Positions 7,149 through 13,357 of a DNA stretch of 21,507 nucleotides are shown here, in pieces. Position numbers and translations under genes: made by a program. The stretch comes from JBEIFW01 sp044370695 (lineage in GTDB: Bacteria; Actinomycetota; Acidimicrobiia; Acidimicrobiales; Ilumatobacteraceae), in assembly GCA_044370695.1 (NCBI GenBank), contig JBILVB010000050.1, positions 1 to 21,507 of the forward strand, read 5' to 3'. The notes under the pieces are model-generated. The model saw only the letters and a list, made by a program, of their open reading frames with translations, did not search any database and was not told the DNA's origin. How positions within the stretch are numbered: the first letter of the stretch is position 1; every line of letters begins with the position of its first letter.

Positions 7149-8417
7149 ACACGCGACGATCGGCTCGAACCGCTGTCGCTGCACGGCCCGTCCGTCGGGG
7201 GCGTGGATGGTGACGTTGCGGTGGTTGTCGAGGGAGAGGTTCCAGCCGAGGTCATGGATCTGGTGGTGGTGGTGGGAGCAGACCGGGGCGAGGACCTCGA
7301 GGTCCGTGGGGCCGTGACGGCCCCACGGGTCGGTGTGGTGGATGTGGCACTGGTCGAATCGGGTCGTGCATCCGGGCCAGGCGCAGGTGCGGTGCATCGC
7401 CCGTAGGGATCGGCGCTGGGGCTTGGTCGCCAACCGTCGCGTGCGCCCCGCATCCAACGGGACACCGTCGCCGCCGAGCACGATCGGCAAGATGTCGGCC
7501 TCGCACAACAGTTTCCGGGCGGTCGCGACCGGTAACGGGACCCCGGTGGAGGTTTCGCACACCCCGCCGATCCGTTCGATCCCTGCGGTCAGAGAGTCGT
7601 AATCGATCAACACGACCAGCTCCGACCCCGGACCCGCACCGCGGGTGGTGGTGCACAGCTCGACGAGCGCGTCAGCGGCCAACGCCAGCTGGACCGGCCC
7701 GCCCGACGGTGCGCGCCCGGCCGACTCCGGGTTGCCCTGATGGAACAACCGCTCCACCGTCGCCCCCAATGCGGCGAACACTCGGGCGCCGCGTTCGGGG
7801 TCGAGTTCGGCGTGCAGGTGATGCATCCCATCCGCCGCGACCCAGTGCCGCAGATGGGACCGGGCCCGCTGCGCCGCGAGCACGCTGGCCGCGTCGACCT
7901 TCACCAACTCGCGGACCTCACGCTCCAACGACCGCTCCAGCTGCTCCGGGGACGACGACGCCGCCTTCCCGGCCAGCCAGGTGGGGGAGCCGAGCAACTG
8001 CTCACGCACCGCCTCCGGCGCCTTCGCAACCACCCGCGCCACCGCATCCACATGCGCGACCCCGGCGGTGCCGGCCTCCACCACCGCAGCCAACTCCGGG
8101 ACGGCACCCAACAGCTCGGCCCGTTCCACCGCGGCTCGCGCCCCGCGATCGGACCGGGCACCATGCTCACGCTGGAACCAGCGGCCATCCACCCCACCAC
8201 CCGACCGGGCCAGACCCTCCGCCCGCCGGGTCAACGCCGCATCCACGCCCTCCAGCCAGCCGCGCACCCGCACCAACCACCGACCCGCCTCGCGCAACCC
8301 GGCCTCACCCAACACATCGGCATCGAGCGCCAACAACTCCCCAACAGCGTCCCGAACCGCGTCTTGGACCGCGTCTTGGACCGCGTCTCGGATTGCGTCG
8401 TGCCCCCCGCCAGCCAT
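6744..8417 (-). CDS. DUF222 / HNH endonuclease (13E12-repeat type) with a run-on C-terminus
   Basis: 557 residues as read, of which only about 1-424 look native. The DUF222 region spans about 25-325. The HNH nuclease domain is at 345-395: CAWPGC (345-350), FDQCHIHHTDPWGRHGPTDL (354-373) and the VCSHHHHQIHD segment (379-389), giving a zinc-finger-like Cys pair set and the His-His metal/catalytic site. Proteins of this type form a repetitive family in actinobacteria; their role is unproven. From residue 424 the frame is exactly antisense, codon for codon, to the metallophosphoesterase gene and ends at a CTA leucine codon there (TAG at 6744), so the last 134 residues are probably accidental. The N-terminus has DAVQ/DAVR repeats. 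It starts at ATG 8417, 6 nt after TAGGAT, under LexA-like boxes. Confidence 0.9.
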   Translation of the reverse strand: MAGGGHDAIRDAVQDAVQDAVRDAVGELLALDADVLGEAGLREAGRWLVRVRGWLEGVDAALTRRAEGLARSGGGVDGRWFQREHGARSDRGARAAVERAELLGAVPELAAVVEAGTAGVAHVDAVARVVAKAPEAVREQLLGSPTWLAGKAASSSPEQLERSLEREVRELVKVDAASVLAAQRARSHLRHWVAADGMHHLHAELDPERGARVFAALGATVERLFHQGNPESAGRAPSGGPVQLALAADALVELCTTTRGAGPGSELVVLIDYDSLTAGIERIGGVCETSTGVPLPVATARKLLCEADILPIVLGGDGVPLDAGRTRRLATKPQRRSLRAMHRTCAWPGCTTRFDQCHIHHTDPWGRHGPTDLEVLAPVCSHHHHQIHDLGWNLSLDNHRNVTIHAPDGRAVQRQRFEPIVACSTSGQTVQAAVGGGHHGVAAGQHQSSCRDRARQSEQLDRGPVRSIETMDGSVGRRLPQHPCVPEGRSAGQGRAVSPVGAEGERRRPVEESTPADRSGPAVEPVQVTRTGRHHHVGVGGRRGGGGADLDECGSPP

Positions 8418-8781
8418 GACGACATCCTATCGAACACGCGTTCCTAGTGCAAACGCACGTTCGATGCTCCATGCGGCATGAGGTCGTCGGCAGCGGGAGA
8501 GGCCCGAACGTCGAGGTCGCGCCGTTCAGGGTGAGGGTGACCTTCGTCTTCGCGAGGTGCGAGCCGGGGCCGTTGTAGGGGCTCGCCTTCACGTCGACAC
8601 CCGGGCTCCGACCGACCGTCGTCGCGCCAGCAATGGTCGCCTCGTAACGACGTTGCTCGGCGGCACGACGTTGCTCGGCGGCGTGACGTTGCTCGGCGGC
8701 GTGGAACCCGTCGGCGGCGTGCGCCTGCCCGACGCTGCGGTCGCACTCCTTCCGATGCGGGCGGACCATGACGACGCGCAT
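8305..8781 (-). CDS. Doubtful ORF with AAEQRR repeats, possibly a gene fragment cut by the HNH module
   Basis: An ATG at 8781, after GAGGCGG and 18 bp beyond the thioesterase stop on the same strand, opens a 158-residue frame. Its first ~100 codons are rich in G/C at third positions, as in real genes here, and read as a charged N-terminus, three AAEQR[R/H] repeats from an 18-bp tandem repeat, then a beta-like stretch (TKVTLTLNGATSTFGPLPLP). Beyond about 8480 the codon character changes: rare codons, many Cys and Arg, and overlap with the HNH promoter and 5' coding region until the stop at 8305. One reading is a short gene of the thioesterase unit whose 3' part was replaced by the HNH module. 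The other is that it is not a gene. I do not recognise the protein. The rest of the 8418-8799 gap holds only the promoter and repeat described separately. Confidence 0.28.
   Translation of the reverse strand: MRVVMVRPHRKECDRSVGQAHAADGFHAAEQRHAAEQRRAAEQRRYEATIAGATTVGRSPGVDVKASPYNGPGSHLAKTKVTLTLNGATSTFGPLPLPTTSCRMEHRTCVCTRNACSIGCRHGWRGARRNPRRGPRRGPRRGSGRCWGVVGARCRCVG
8344..8403 (-). repeat. 12-bp tandem repeat in the 5' end of the HNH gene
   Basis: Two perfect copies (8356-8367, 8368-8379) and one with a single mismatch (8380-8391) of accgcgtcttgg on the plus strand, flanked by more degenerate copies. They encode the DAVQ-DAVQ-DAVR-DAVG run at residues 11-26. The unit keeps the reading frame, so copy number can change by slippage without breaking the gene. 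Confidence 0.8.
8424..8452 (-). promoter_or_regulatory. Predicted leaderless promoter of the HNH gene
   Basis: On the minus strand: TTGCAC (8452-8447), a 17-nt spacer, TAGGAT (8429-8424), then 6 nt and the ATG at 8417. The -10 fits TANNNT and the -35 keeps the TTG. Transcription would begin at or beside the ATG, which agrees with the lack of a clear Shine-Dalgarno. One LexA-like box fills the spacer and the other overlaps the -35. Confidence 0.6.
8430..8445 (-). promoter_or_regulatory. LexA (SOS) box 1
   Basis: Minus strand AGGAAC-GCGT-GTTCGA, matching 10 of 12 arm positions of the actinobacterial LexA consensus TCGAAC-N4-GTTCGA, with a perfect right arm. It directly abuts the -10 box, an ideal repression position. 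Confidence 0.65.
8449..8464 (-). promoter_or_regulatory. LexA (SOS) box 2
   Basis: Minus strand TCGAAC-GTGC-GTTTGC, matching 10 of 12 arm positions of TCGAAC-N4-GTTCGA, with a perfect left arm. Its centre is 19 bp from box 1, about two helical turns, so two LexA dimers could bind on the same face. It overlaps the predicted -35. Confidence 0.55.
8647..8718 (+). repeat. 18-bp tandem repeat, 3 copies plus a degenerate fourth
   Basis: Units 8647-8664 and 8665-8682 are identical (acgacgttgctcggcggc). 8683-8700 differs at two positions, and 8701-8718 keeps only its ends. The unit length is a multiple of three, compatible with the AAEQRR repeat in the doubtful minus-strand ORF. Confidence 0.85.
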
Positions 8782-8799
8782 CCGCCTCGCGCCGGACCG

Positions 8800-9210
8800 T
8801 CAGCGGGCCCGGGAGTAGCTCAGCGTCGAGTGAGCGCACAGCACCCCGTCGGCGTCGTGGGTGCGGGCGTCGAGGAACGCGACGCGCCGCCCGAGCCGCA
8901 AGACCTCGGCACTGGAGATGATGTCGGTGGTCGCCCCCCGCAGGAAGCTCGTCTTCATCTCGATCGTCACCGCCATCGGTTCCACCCCGACCACGGTCAT
9001 GACGGCGATCCACGCCGCAACGTCGGCGGCAGCCTCGTAGCCCGACCCGTGGAGCACCCCGCCGGGCCGCAACAGCTCGGCCCGCAGCGGCAGCCGGACG
9101 TCGCACCGGCCCGGCCCTACGGACACCACCTCGAGCCCCCACCAGCGGCAGAACGCCTCCCCGTCGACGACGGCGCGAGCGGCTGCGAGGGTGAGGGCGC
9201 TCCCGGTCAT
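8800..9210 (-). CDS. PaaI-type hotdog-fold thioesterase
   Basis: 136 residues from ATG 9210. The single-domain hotdog fold is recognised by GGVLHGSGYEAAADVAAW (50-67), corresponding to the PaaI/YdiI pattern GGxxHGGxxxxLAD around the active-site helix, and by the strand pair TIEMKTSFLRGA (82-93), then VAFLDARTHDADGVLCAHSTLSY near the end. Family members hydrolyse acyl- or aryl-CoA thioesters in the cytosol, usually as tetramers. The substrate is not determinable. An in-frame ATG at 9228 exists, but 9210 is preferred because TACGCT lies 7 nt upstream and the typical sequence begins later. The gene is divergent from the phosphotransferase, with which it shares a 64-bp promoter region. Confidence 0.9.
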   Translation of the reverse strand: MTGSALTLAAARAVVDGEAFCRWWGLEVVSVGPGRCDVRLPLRAELLRPGGVLHGSGYEAAADVAAWIAVMTVVGVEPMAVTIEMKTSFLRGATTDIISSAEVLRLGRRVAFLDARTHDADGVLCAHSTLSYSRAR

Positions 9211-9217
9211 GTCCGGC

Positions 9218-9223
9218 AGCGTA
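9218..9223 (-). promoter_or_regulatory. Candidate -10 box for the thioesterase gene
   Basis: Minus-strand TACGCT, 7 nt before ATG 9210, with no Shine-Dalgarno; it fits a leaderless TANNNT arrangement. The region that would hold its -35 overlaps the -35 of the divergent phosphotransferase promoter. Inference from spacing. Confidence 0.4.
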
Positions 9224-9238
9224 GGCAAGCGGTGCCGA

Positions 9239-9268
9239 TTGACACCGGGACACCGCCGCGGATCTACT
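9239..9268 (+). promoter_or_regulatory. Predicted leaderless promoter of the phosphotransferase gene
   Basis: A perfect TTGACA (9239-9244), an 18-nt spacer and TCTACT (9263-9268), followed by 6 nt and the ATG at 9275. Transcription would begin at the start codon. No Shine-Dalgarno precedes the ATG, which supports this reading. Confidence 0.5.
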
Positions 9269-9274
9269 CGCCCG

Positions 9275-10312
9275 ATGGCATCGCAGGAGGGGACGCCGCG
9301 CGGCGTCGACGCGGGCGCACTGGACCGCTGGTTCGCCGCTCATCTCGACACGGCCGGCCCGCTGTCGTACCGCCTCGTGGCCGGCGGGCACTCGTGCCTG
9401 ACGTATCTCGTCGACGCCGACGACGGTCGCCGGTTCGTGCTGCGCCGGCCGCCCATCGGTCACGTGCTCGCCACCGCCCACGACGTCGTGCGTGAGCACC
9501 GCATCATCTCGGCGCTCGCCGACACCGGCGTGCCGGTGGCCCCGGCGCTCGGCGTGTGTGCGGACCCGTCGGTCAACGAGGCGCCGTTCTACGTCATGGC
9601 CTTCGTCGAGGGTGCCGTGCTCCACGACGCCGACACTGCGGCGACCCTCCCCGTGGAGGCGCGCCGGCGTGCGGCCGAATCGCTCGTCGACGTCCTCGTC
9701 GCCCTCCATGCCGTCGACCCCGACGCGGTCGGCCTCGGCGACCTGTCGAAGCGCACGGACTATCTCGGCCGCCAGCTCAAACGGTGGGCGTCGCAGTGGC
9801 AGGCCTCCAAGCAGAAGGAGGTCCCGGCGATGGAACGGCTCGAGGCGTGGCTCGTGGCCAACAAGCCCGACGAGGGCCCCTCGGGCATCGCGCACGGCGA
9901 CTTCCGGCTCGGCAACGCCATCCACGCGCCCGACGGCACGGTGCGGGCGATGCTCGACTGGGAGCTGTGCGCGCTCGGCCCGGCCGCCGCCGACCTCACC
10001 TACCTCCTGCGGTCGTGGGTGCTGCCCGGCGAGGCCCGGCGTTCGTCGGTCACCCCGCCCACGCTTGCGGGTGGTTTCCCCGCCCGCGAGGAACTCGTGG
10101 ACCGCTACCTCGAGCGCTCGGGGCGGGACCTCGGCGACCTGTCGTACTGGATGGCGTTCCACGCCTGGCGATCGGCAGCCATCGTCGCCGGCGTGCACGC
10201 CCGCTACGTCGCGGGGGTGATGGGCGCCGATCCCGACGAGGCCAAGCGCTTCGAGACCGCGGTCGAGGAGGGCGCGGCGGCCGGCCTCCTCGCCGCCGGG
10301 ATCGCCGGCTGA
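9275..10312 (+). CDS. Aminoglycoside-phosphotransferase-like kinase (ACAD10/11 type)
   Basis: 345 residues with the protein-kinase-like APH fold: an N-lobe with GGHSCLTYLV (37-46) and FVLRRPP (55-61, the nucleotide-lysine strand region), the catalytic loop HGDFRLGN (207-214) and the metal-binding LDWE (227-230). This subgroup resembles the kinase domain of ACAD10/ACAD11, which phosphorylates 4-hydroxyacyl-CoAs during their breakdown; actinobacteria carry many stand-alone copies near acyl-CoA genes. A role in hydroxyacyl-CoA or alcohol phosphorylation is thus more likely than antibiotic resistance, but this is inference. ATG 9275 is chosen over an open upstream ATG at 9191, which would overlap the divergent thioesterase, and because the promoter spacing points to 9275. 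It ends 16 bp before the convergent surE. Confidence 0.92.
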   Translation: MASQEGTPRGVDAGALDRWFAAHLDTAGPLSYRLVAGGHSCLTYLVDADDGRRFVLRRPPIGHVLATAHDVVREHRIISALADTGVPVAPALGVCADPSVNEAPFYVMAFVEGAVLHDADTAATLPVEARRRAAESLVDVLVALHAVDPDAVGLGDLSKRTDYLGRQLKRWASQWQASKQKEVPAMERLEAWLVANKPDEGPSGIAHGDFRLGNAIHAPDGTVRAMLDWELCALGPAAADLTYLLRSWVLPGEARRSSVTPPTLAGGFPAREELVDRYLERSGRDLGDLSYWMAFHAWRSAAIVAGVHARYVAGVMGADPDEAKRFETAVEEGAAAGLLAAGIAG

Positions 10313-10326
10313 CCGACCCGGCGGCG
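10291..10326. terminator. Inverted repeat at the phosphotransferase/surE convergent junction
   Basis: Perfect 10-bp arms, cgccgccggg (10291-10300) and cccggcggcg (10317-10326), with a 16-nt loop covering the phosphotransferase stop. There is no T-tract, so it would be a strong stem acting from either side rather than a canonical terminator. Confidence 0.4.
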
Positions 10327-10328
10327 GC

Positions 10329-11132
10329 TCAGTGGCCGATGCCGAGCCGTGCGCCGAGCTCGCCGTGGACGTCGAGCGGTTCGGTCGCCCGGGGGGTGAC
10401 CACGGCGGTGACCGACACGTAGCCCTCGTGCACGAGCGCGGTGTCGGTGTCGGGCTTGAGCGCGACCCCCCGCGGGGTGACCTCGACCGCGAGCGTGCCG
10501 GGCGCCGTCCCCACGATCGAGGTGCTGAAGGGGCCGAAGGCGCTGATGCGGCCCCAGCGGGCACCGAGCACGCCGGCGAGCGGCAGGTTGGGCACGTTGA
10601 TGTTGAGCGCGGTCTTGCGGGGCAACTCGACCAGCCACTCCACCGCCGAGCAGGCCACGGTGGCCGCCGTCTCCCAGTGGAGGTGCTCGCGCCGACCGGC
10701 CTCGGTCTGGTCCTGGTGGAGGCTGATCGCGGCCCCCGAGATGCCGAGGTCGGACCCGGTGAGTACGGCGCCGACCGTGCCCGAGTGCAGGAGCCCTCGA
10801 CCGGTGTTCGCGCCCGGGTTGATGCCGGACAGCACCAGGTCGGGCCGCGGCCCGAACACCTCGAAGAACCCGAGCAGCGTGCACAGCGCCGGCGGCCCGT
10901 CGACCCCGTAGGCCATGATGCCCGGGGCGCCCGGCAGCTCGTGGGCGTCGACCCGGATCTGGGCCCCGTGGGCCAGGTGGCCGATCGCCGCACCCGATCC
11001 GGAGCGCTCCTCGGCGGGTGCCACCACGACGACGTCGTGCCCGGCCGCGGCGAGCGCCCGGGCGAGCGAGGCGATGCCCGGCTGGTCCACGCCGTCGTCG
11101 TTGGTGACCAGGATGCGTCGTGCCGTGCCCAT
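10329..11132 (-). CDS. surE: 5'/3'-nucleotidase SurE
   Basis: 267 residues, usual for SurE, a metal-dependent phosphatase that removes phosphate from nucleoside 5'- and 3'-monophosphates, is active on short polyphosphate in some species, and is often tied to stationary-phase survival. Metal-site signatures are clear: NDDG (11-14) at the start of the Rossmann-like fold, the Ser in APAEERSGSG (Ser44), and LSGINPGANTG (101-111, Asn105). The pattern continues with SGTVGAVL. The ATG at 11132 is preceded by GGAGGG at good spacing, so the start is firm; the longer open frame upstream is antisense to the next gene. It stands alone, divergent from the Baeyer-Villiger monooxygenase, with 103 bp between them. 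Confidence 0.96.
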   Translation of the reverse strand: MGTARRILVTNDDGVDQPGIASLARALAAAGHDVVVVAPAEERSGSGAAIGHLAHGAQIRVDAHELPGAPGIMAYGVDGPPALCTLLGFFEVFGPRPDLVLSGINPGANTGRGLLHSGTVGAVLTGSDLGISGAAISLHQDQTEAGRREHLHWETAATVACSAVEWLVELPRKTALNINVPNLPLAGVLGARWGRISAFGPFSTSIVGTAPGTLAVEVTPRGVALKPDTDTALVHEGYVSVTAVVTPRATEPLDVHGELGARLGIGH

Positions 11133-11235
11133 CGAACCCTCCGTCGTCTGCGGCGCGCACGGTAGGCAACGTAGGGTGGCGGCGTCGACCGAGGGGGCTC
11201 GACGGCAGGGGCCGAGCAGGCTGCAGGGGGCGCAG

Positions 11236-12852
11236 ATGGCTGCACAGCAACGGGCGGTGGACACCGGCGACGTCGACCTCGTCGTGGTCGGCGCCGGCTT
11301 CGCCGGCATGTACCAACTGCACCGAGCCCGCGGTCTCGGCCTGCGCACGGTCGTCTACGAGGCCGGCGACGGGGTCGGGGGCACCTGGTACTGGAACCGC
11401 TATCCCGGCGCCCGCTGCGACGTCGACAGCGTGGAGTACTCGTATTCGTTCTCGGCCGAACTCGAGCAGGAATGGTCCTGGAGCGAGCGTTACGCCACCC
11501 AGCCCGAGATCCTGCGCTACGCCGAGCACGTCGCCGACCGCTTCGACCTTCGGCGCGACATCCGCTTCGGCACCCGGGTGATCGCGGCGCACTTCGAGGA
11601 GTCGACGAACCGCTGGACGGTCCGCACCGACGCCGGCGACGACGTGCACGCCCGCTTCGTCGTGCTCGCCACCGGCTGCCTGTCGTCGACCAACGTGCCC
11701 GACCTGCCCGGCCTCGCCACGTTCGCCGGCACGACCGTGCACACCGGCAACTGGCCGGCCGGCGGGGTGGACCTCGCGGGCAAGCGGGTCGGCATCATCG
11801 GCACCGGCTCGTCGGCCATCCAGGCCATCCCGGTGATCGCCGCGCAGGCCGCGCACCTCACGGTGTTCCAGCGCACGCCGCAGTACTCGCTCCCGGCCGG
11901 CAACCGGCCGCTCGATCCCGACGAGGTGGCCGGCATCAAGGCCGACTATCCCGGCTTCCGGGAGCGGAACCGGGCGATGAACGGCGCGCACAGCGCCCGC
12001 TACGGCCGCCCGACACGCGGCGTCTGGGACGCCACACCCGACGAGCGCGACGCCGAGTTCCGCTTCCGATGGGAACGAGGCGGGGTGCAGTTCCTGAGTT
12101 CCTACGACAACCTGCTCACCGACGCCGGGGCCAACGAGGTCGCTGCCGAGTTCGTGCGCGACCGCATCCGATCGATCGTCGACGACCCCGCGGTGGCCGA
12201 GCGTCTCGTTCCCGACACCGTCATCGGCTGCAAGCGGATCTGCATCGACGACGGCTACTTCGCCACGTACAACCGCCCCAACGTCACGCTGGTCGACCTG
12301 CGGCGTGACCCGCTCGAGACGATCACCGCCGGCGGGGTCGTGGCCGGCGGGGTCGAGCACGCCCTCGACGTGCTCGTGCTCGCCACCGGCTTCGACGCCA
12401 TGACCGGCACCCTGTTGCGCATCGACATCCAGGGCCGGGCCGGCGCCCGCCTCGCCGACGCCTGGTCGGCCGGGCCCCGCACCTACCTGGGCCTTGGCGT
12501 GCCCGGGTTCCCCAACCTGTTCCTCGTCACCGGCCCGGGCAGCCCGTCGGTGCTCACCAACATGATCATGGCCATCGAGCAGCACGTCGACTGGATCAGC
12601 GACTGCATCGCCTACCTCGACGCCCACGAGGTGGACCGGATCGAAGCGACCGAGGACGCCACGGAGTCCTGGGTCGACCACGTCAACGCCGTCGCCGGGG
12701 CCACGCTGTTCCCGACCTGCAACTCCTGGTACCTGGGGGCGAACATCCCGGGCAAGAAGCGGGTGTTCATGCCGCTGCTCGGGTTCCCGCCCTACGTCGA
12801 GCGCTGCGACGAGGTCGCGGCAGCCGGCTATGCCGGGTTCGTGTTGCGCTGA
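11236..12852 (+). CDS. Flavin-dependent Baeyer-Villiger monooxygenase
   Basis: 538 residues, a type I BVMO (FAD- and NADPH-dependent), which inserts one oxygen from O2 next to a ketone to give an ester or lactone. Motifs: FAD Rossmann GAGFAG (19-24), the typical GGTWYWNRYPGARCDVDS (48-65), the BVMO fingerprint FAGTTVHTGNWP (163-174, exact FxGxxxHTxxWP), the NADPH Rossmann GIIGTGSSA (186-194), and the second ATG motif LATGFDAMTG (382-391). The overall sequence resembles cyclohexanone/cyclopentanone-type enzymes; the true ketone is unknown. The ATG at 11236 follows AGGGGG at a suitable distance. TAGGGT at 11172-11177 could be its -10 box. It probably belongs to a ketone or terpenoid/steroid-like catabolic capacity. 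A beta-lactamase-fold esterase that could open such esters is about 7 kb away, but not linked. Confidence 0.96.
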   Translation: MAAQQRAVDTGDVDLVVVGAGFAGMYQLHRARGLGLRTVVYEAGDGVGGTWYWNRYPGARCDVDSVEYSYSFSAELEQEWSWSERYATQPEILRYAEHVADRFDLRRDIRFGTRVIAAHFEESTNRWTVRTDAGDDVHARFVVLATGCLSSTNVPDLPGLATFAGTTVHTGNWPAGGVDLAGKRVGIIGTGSSAIQAIPVIAAQAAHLTVFQRTPQYSLPAGNRPLDPDEVAGIKADYPGFRERNRAMNGAHSARYGRPTRGVWDATPDERDAEFRFRWERGGVQFLSSYDNLLTDAGANEVAAEFVRDRIRSIVDDPAVAERLVPDTVIGCKRICIDDGYFATYNRPNVTLVDLRRDPLETITAGGVVAGGVEHALDVLVLATGFDAMTGTLLRIDIQGRAGARLADAWSAGPRTYLGLGVPGFPNLFLVTGPGSPSVLTNMIMAIEQHVDWISDCIAYLDAHEVDRIEATEDATESWVDHVNAVAGATLFPTCNSWYLGANIPGKKRVFMPLLGFPPYVERCDEVAAAGYAGFVLR

Positions 12853-12866
12853 GGGGTCTACCCGGC
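12832..12866. terminator. Weak inverted repeat at the BVMO/GlcG-like convergent junction
   Basis: Seven-bp arms gccgggt (12832-12838) and acccggc (12860-12866) with a 21-nt loop, spanning the two facing stop codons. No T-tract. It may be chance in GC-rich DNA. Confidence 0.22.
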
Positions 12867-13286
12867 TCCCAGCCCGTCGGCGGCCGCCTCGGCGATCGAG
12901 ATGTCCTGATCCGGTGAGCCGCCGGAGACCCCGACGGCCCCGACGATCGCGCCGTCGACCACGAGGGGCGTGCCCCCGCCGAGCAGGGTCACGCGGGGCA
13001 CCGTGACGAGCGCCTGGACGAGGGCCGGTTCCTCGGACACCGACGCCCACGCCGCGTCGGTCGGGATGCCGTTGAGTTGCGTCACGGTCCACGCCTTGTC
13101 GTGGGCGAGTTGCATGGACAGCACCGGCGCCCCGTCCATGCGCACGGCGGCGACCGGGTTTCCGCCGGGGTCGCACACGGCCACGCAGACGGCGACCTGC
13201 TGACCGGCGGCGACGGCCAGGGCCGTCTCGATGACCGACAATGCACCGTCGAGGCTGATGGACGGTGTCGAACGGGTGGCTGCCAT
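12858..13286 (-). CDS. GlcG/HbpS-family heme-binding protein
   Basis: 142 residues, the normal size for the GlcG/HbpS (Haem_degrading, PF03928) family, which forms octamers and is linked to heme or corrinoid binding and to glycolate or diol utilisation loci. Visible features are AVCVAVCDPGGNPVAAVRMDGA (family pattern V-V-D-x-G-G-x-L-x-A-x-x-R-M-D-G-A), the PRVTLLGGGTPLVVDGAIVGAVGVSGGSPDQD segment (97-128), with the GGxPl and GaiGvSG motifs, and a C-terminal helix with DxxIAEAAADGL. The ATG at 13286 follows GAGGAG, which fixes the start. The function in this organism is unclear. It is divergent from an LLM oxidoreductase, with 71 bp between the starts. Confidence 0.92.
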   Translation of the reverse strand: MAATRSTPSISLDGALSVIETALAVAAGQQVAVCVAVCDPGGNPVAAVRMDGAPVLSMQLAHDKAWTVTQLNGIPTDAAWASVSEEPALVQALVTVPRVTLLGGGTPLVVDGAIVGAVGVSGGSPDQDISIAEAAADGLGAG

Positions 13287-13357
13287 GCTCGCTGCTCCTC
13301 GGTGCGGGCCGAGGGCGTCATCCTCGCGCAGGGTCGCGCCCGGGCCAGGATGGAGCA

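Noticed and set aside
6744..8417. The HNH gene as a homing endonuclease, intron or inserted transposon
   Set aside because: No intron, intein or transposase features or terminal inverted repeats were found; only a 9-bp direct repeat supports possible insertion.
9275..10312. Aminoglycoside resistance kinase
   Set aside because: The sequence resembles the ACAD10/11 kinase subgroup, and the neighbouring thioesterase suggests acyl-CoA metabolism.
8444..13176. Very long minus-strand frames (8444-11245 and 10204-13176)
   Set aside because: Both cross several well-supported genes in other frames, and their sequence is low-complexity Arg/Gly/Pro.
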